Source: Dermatophagoides farinae (Eukaryota; Arthropoda; Arachnida; Sarcoptiformes; Pyroglyphidae). Taken from it: a stretch of DNA of 64,000 nucleotides. Location: assembly GCF_024713945.1 (NCBI RefSeq), contig NC_134680.1, positions 2,566,001-2,630,000 of the forward strand, read 5' to 3'. This document shows positions 60,101 to 64,000 of the stretch, piece after piece. The notes under the pieces are model-generated. The model searched no databases. It was not told the origin of the DNA and saw nothing but the letters and a program-made list of their open reading frames with translations. Within the stretch, counting starts at the first letter, position 1. Each line of letters begins with the position of its first letter. The translations under genes and the position numbers were made by a program.

Positions 60101-61995
60101 TTTAAATGTTTTTTTTGTCTGATGAATCATAATGTGGATCCAGAGAAAAGAAAGAAATGAAATTTTTTTTTTTTGTCTTACGGTCCACATAGGTTTGGTC
60201 TTTTGGTTTCTCTTTATCTGTGTGGTATATACAATGTTCGCCTGTTTCATATTGCCACCACCACCACCACCATGATCACCATTAACACTACTACTGCATG
60301 GGCTGCATCCAATTTGGATCACACATCGAATATTCTTTTACTATTATAATAGCCCATCGAACATAAAAATGATGATGAGGATTTTGTTTTCTCTTTCTCA
60401 CGAATAATAAATCTATTAATCTTTACAATAATTTGTACAGTCAAAGATTTTTGATTTGTTTTTCCTAAAAAAACCAGAAAAAAAACAACAAAAGAAAATT
60501 CCTAATTTGTTATTGCTTTTTTTTGTTTGTTTTCATCCATTATAGTTCCTGAGGCTCATCTTGTTTGATTTGGTTCTTTGTTTTTTTTTGTTGTGGTCAA
60601 TTTCAACGATGGTCATCATCCGAAGAAAAAAAATTCATTATAATCATCGCATCCACCAATAATATGCGTTTATCTCTACTGTCGCCTTTTGATTGTAGCT
60701 CAGAAGGCGTTCAAGTTAATTCAATTCATTGTTTTTACACTTGTTTTCAAATTTTAATTAATTAATATATATCGCCTCTGAGCTATGATCAATAGCTGAA
60801 CAGTAGAATAATTTATCAACATTTAAAAAACATAAACAATCAAAAAAAAACCAAAGAAGCAAAAAATGTAATCATTACAAAAAATCACATAACAGATTGT
60901 CAAAGTAGTGTCCCTTGTTTGATCGTCTGAAAAGAAAACATCACATTAATGTTTGTATGACCTCAATTTGTTTTGGCCTAAATGGCCACCAGATCAACAT
61001 GACATATGGCCCGATTTATTGCCAATCTAAAATATGCACAGGTAAGCTGCTGCTACTCATGTTGCTTTCCATTTACATTGACAACCACTACTATGTGTTT
61101 GGGTAAGTAACATAGGTACGTTTATAAAACATTTAAAAATTTTAATAGATTAGATATGGTCATTTTTGAAATTATTATACATTTGAAAAAAAACATACAG
61201 GTTGGTTTAATAATGTTTTATTTTTGCCTGCCTTTCTGGGAATACGTGGTAAACGGTATACGGTTCACATGGTCATCATCGTATTCATTTGTGATTTTTG
61301 ATATCACACCATCATCATCATCATCAATCACAATCCAGATTGACCAACACTTTGGATTTCACTTAACTAGCTTGATCTGTGATATGTTTGAATGAAATCG
61401 ATGTGGGTATATAAAAAAGAAGAAAATTGAAAAATTATATTTTTTTTCGTCCCTCACACAGAAACCAAAAATCGACAAAAAAAAAATTTAAATGAAATCG
61501 AAAATGACGAATTCGTTTTTTTTTTGAATTCAAATAATGGGGATTGGCCATAATGTACAATACTGCCACCATCACCACTATAAGACACTCGGGTCACCAT
61601 AATCATCATGTCCTTGGATAGTGGATTTAGACGACGGTCAACAACGAACGAAAAAAATACAAACAAATCATCAATCACAGACGACCTTGTTGACATATAA
61701 AGGTTCATGCAGCCATCATCATCAGCACATACGCAAATGACCGGTAGCTCGGTATTTTCTCCTATTTTGGAACCTCGTATGATTTGTATTATTGGTCATC
61801 ATCATCATCATAGTCTAGAAAAAAATGATTAATGGATTTCACCTGAATAGACAATATATCAATTTTGTCAATGACAATCTTTATTATTATTGTTTTCATG
61901 ATTTTATATATTGTTATTATTTGCAATCACACACACACCTTACATCCGTTCATATGTTTAATATATTTTTTCGAATATCATTCGATCCAAAAATC
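57103..61995. other. Gene-poor region with microsatellites and a long hairpin
   Basis: 4.9 kb without a supported protein gene. It contains GTC/GTT runs (57541-57575), GAT runs (58161-58182), CA/TG runs (58560-58575, 59054-59072, 59929-59946), a CAC run near 60256-60272 and a hairpin at 60675-60807. Several open frames of 60-100 codons exist, but all are low in complexity and none has domain or splice support. Confidence 0.6.
60675..60807. ncRNA. Candidate long hairpin, microRNA-precursor-like
   Basis: Left arm 60688-60709 (TTGATTGTAGCTCAGAAGGCG core) pairs with right arm 60773-60792 (CGCCTCTGAGCTATGATCAA) over about 20 bp with one bulge and two G-U pairs. After an internal loop, TCTACTGT (about 60676-60683) pairs exactly with ACAGTAGA (about 60800-60807). 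The terminal part is about 60 bases, A/T-rich and able to form more short pairs. The arrangement suits a primary microRNA, but the loop is long and expression is unknown. The strand is undetermined. Confidence 0.4.
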
Positions 61996-64000
61996 TCAAA
62001 AATCATCTTGTAATGGTGGATAAAGACGAATCATAATTTGATATAATGATGTAAGTCTTGAATAAGCATCAATATTTGCTTCATACATTTGATCCTGATT
62101 GTTAAAGGTAATTTGATCATTATTAGTGGCCTGATGATTATCAACATTGATGATCATCGATTGTCTGGAACAAAAAAAATCCTCCAAATTGTTGACAGGA
62201 TTTATCTGTTGATTTGTCGAAATTATTGAAATCCTTATACAATCAATGAATAATAAGGCATCTAAAAGTTCCAGCAATTGGACAGGCGGTAGATGGCGTT
62301 GAAAATAATTTTCTAATTGTGAAATATTGGCGCCAATCGATGCATTCGAATCGGTGGCCAAATAATCGATTATGGCACTCATAAAGACGAATAGAGTTCG
62401 TATATCAATATGGCCATCAGGATATTTCCACATTCGTGGTAAAAAATAACATTTTTTTACATTTTTCATTAAACATCTTTCCAATGCAACCAAATGATCG
62501 ACATTGAAATCTAAATGTCGAAATGATCGTACCAACCAGAAACGGATATAATCTTGATGTACCCAAGTTCGTGTTCGAACACCCACAGTAAACACTAATT
62601 TATGATGTTGACATTCATACAGAAAATCGGTGATTATCTCTTCAACATCATTCATAGATTTTGTTAAGGTCAAAAAATCAATTATCTGATCTAATTTGGC
62701 TCCCAATTCTTTTTTAGATCGTATAAATTGTAACAAATCTTCTAAACTGAGATGATCAACGTTTAGAATGGAACTAACCATTTCTTCATATTTTTTAATT
62801 AGAGTGGAAGGAATTGACTTTGAATCTTTTTCATCGGATTTCATTTTTGACCATAAAGGAATATCTTGATCATCAAATATCTGTGCTTGAATAGCGAATC
62901 GATAAAGAAATTTATTAAATGGTAAAACTTGATTAGATGGATTAGCCGATTTTTGTTCGACACGTACACGACAATGTATCACTGACATTTCATCGACCAA
63001 TGATGAAGATGATGATGATTTTGTTTCTTGGTTTTCAGTTGCTGATTCCATTCGATTCGTACGATTCATAAGCATACCTCTAGCATTAGTTTTAGCCGGT
63101 AATCTACTTTGATCAATCGGTCCACGTGTATAGGCAATAAAATTATCCGGTATTTCGATATGAAAATTTATCATTTCCAACATACGTGGAGGTAATAAAT
63201 CACCTGATTGCCATTGATTTAAATCTTTGGTCACAATCGATGATGTTGATGATGACGGTGTTTGTGAATCATCATTCAAACTAAGGGCATTGATGCAAAG
63301 ATTTTCGGCAAATTGCATTGAACCAACAATAGTATTATTATCTTCGACCATAGTAACAATCGTTGATGGATGTTGTTGTTGACAATCAACTTTAAGTTCA
63401 TAATTTCGATGATTAGCCATTAATGGTCGATAGAATAGCTGTGTTAATTTATATGCACAGGGAAATAATTTACTTTTATTGCCTTTAGGTGATAGTTTTT
63501 TATTATGACTCAATAAACGATATCGAACCAAACGTTTAAGAATTAATTTTAATAATGATTCAGGATAGCGACGAAGTGCTGCACGAAATATTGTTCGTAG
63601 AAAAAATCGTTTTAGATATTTTGGTTCTGGTTGTAAACGTCGTAAATGTAATTGTTCATCTTTGTTTTTAGATGGTTCGCGGTGATGATGAATAAGGAAA
63701 GAGAATAATGATGATAATAAAACATTGGTGATAACATAACCGTGAATATCATAATAGTTTTTTGGATCCACATAATAGGCTTTGCTATCATCACCTTCTG
63801 GATCGATAATATCATAACGAGATAATAGTTCATCGATTGTAATATTTTCATCAAAATGAATCAAAAATTGAGCATCGGATCGGGATCGAAGATCTTCTTT
63901 AGTCATAAAATATTCAGTATTACGAAATTGATAAGACATTATTTCAGGTAAAAGACGAACGAATTTATCTTTTTCACTACTTTCGTTATTATTAACATTA
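61996..64000 (-). CDS. Probable general transcription factor 3C subunit 1 (TFIIIC largest subunit), C-terminal part
   Basis: TFIIIC binds the internal A and B boxes of tRNA genes and recruits TFIIIB and RNA polymerase III. The frame is open from the right edge of the window (64000) to the stop at 61996, so the gene is cut and at least 668 residues are seen. An internal Met at 63939 is not the likely start, because the frame continues upstream (KFVRLLPEIMSYQF). The protein is mostly helical and looks like successive winged-helix units (HLSLEDLLQFIRSKKELG, then YECQHHKLVFTVGVRTRTWV). A C-terminal block, WKYPDGHIDIRTLFVFMSAI and LPPVQLLELLDALLFIDCIRI, has the order and pattern I associate with the GTF3C1 C-terminus. 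The call rests on family resemblance rather than a catalytic motif and is only moderately sure. Confidence 0.5.
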   Translation of the reverse strand, partial: NVNNNESSEKDKFVRLLPEIMSYQFRNTEYFMTKEDLRSRSDAQFLIHFDENITIDELLSRYDIIDPEGDDSKAYYVDPKNYYDIHGYVITNVLLSSLFSFLIHHHREPSKNKDEQLHLRRLQPEPKYLKRFFLRTIFRAALRRYPESLLKLILKRLVRYRLLSHNKKLSPKGNKSKLFPCAYKLTQLFYRPLMANHRNYELKVDCQQQHPSTIVTMVEDNNTIVGSMQFAENLCINALSLNDDSQTPSSSTSSIVTKDLNQWQSGDLLPPRMLEMINFHIEIPDNFIAYTRGPIDQSRLPAKTNARGMLMNRTNRMESATENQETKSSSSSSLVDEMSVIHCRVRVEQKSANPSNQVLPFNKFLYRFAIQAQIFDDQDIPLWSKMKSDEKDSKSIPSTLIKKYEEMVSSILNVDHLSLEDLLQFIRSKKELGAKLDQIIDFLTLTKSMNDVEEIITDFLYECQHHKLVFTVGVRTRTWVHQDYIRFWLVRSFRHLDFNVDHLVALERCLMKNVKKCYFLPRMWKYPDGHIDIRTLFVFMSAIIDYLATDSNASIGANISQLENYFQRHLPPVQLLELLDALLFIDCIRISIISTNQQINPVNNLEDFFCSRQSMIINVDNHQATNNDQITFNNQDQMYEANIDAYSRLTSLYQIMIRLYPPLQDDF

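Noticed and set aside
60693-60720. Possible tRNA gene or tRNA-derived SINE (A-box-like TAGCTCAGAAGG, then GTTCAAG)
   Set aside because: The B-box-like sequence follows at once instead of 30-60 bp later, no cloverleaf or acceptor stem forms, and no tail repeat is present. The hairpin explains the sequence better.

Overview
The window looks like nuclear DNA of an arthropod, most likely an acariform mite of the dust-mite kind. The evidence is a very A+T-rich background, short introns (about 50-130 bp, GT..AG), many poly-Asn/Gln/Ser tracts, ATC/GAT and CA microsatellites, a mite-style UDP-glycosyltransferase, and a secreted helical protein that loosely resembles mite group 5/21 allergens. The species cannot be fixed from sequence alone. 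I saw no rRNA, tRNA, CRISPR, LTR, LINE or DNA-transposon structure.

Layout. 1-2400: two minus-strand genes, the 5' part of a UDP-glycosyltransferase with a frame break and a four-pass membrane protein with a PPxY motif. 2400-5090: no gene seen. 5092-5962: a secreted Pro/Thr-repeat protein. 6149-30385: a compact block of five housekeeping genes, namely EPG5 (autophagy, minus), EIF2B1 (translation initiation, minus), TRMT11 (tRNA methylation, plus), NTMT1 (N-terminal protein methylation, plus) and huntingtin (plus). The four inner spacers of this block total about 1.4 kb. 30386-36940: a 6.5 kb gene-poor stretch with microsatellites and a perfect hairpin. 36988-39735: a GRK4/5/6-type receptor kinase with an apparent 5'UTR intron. 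42759-44287: an HtrA2/Omi-type protease, convergent with a Skeletor/Knickkopf DM13-DOMON cuticle protein (44404-46708, minus). 47237-50037: a Sen1/senataxin-type helicase (minus). 51330-55717: 6-phosphofructo-2-kinase/fructose-2,6-bisphosphatase (minus) with duplicated, mutually exclusive-looking C-terminal exons and up to three alternative tails. 56437-57102: a p24/TMED cargo receptor (minus). 57103-61995: gene-poor, with a long imperfect hairpin that could be a microRNA precursor. 61996-64000: the 3' part of a probable TFIIIC largest-subunit gene (minus), cut by the window edge.

Most genes are general cell machinery and do not form one pathway. The most interesting points are a huntingtin that keeps the N17 helix but has no polyglutamine after it and carries a 10-Gln tract elsewhere, the PFKFB exon duplication with alternative tails, two strong hairpins in non-coding DNA, and the unusual secreted Pro-rich/helical protein. 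Exon boundaries were set by hand from GT/AG sites, reading frame and family knowledge. They need transcript support.
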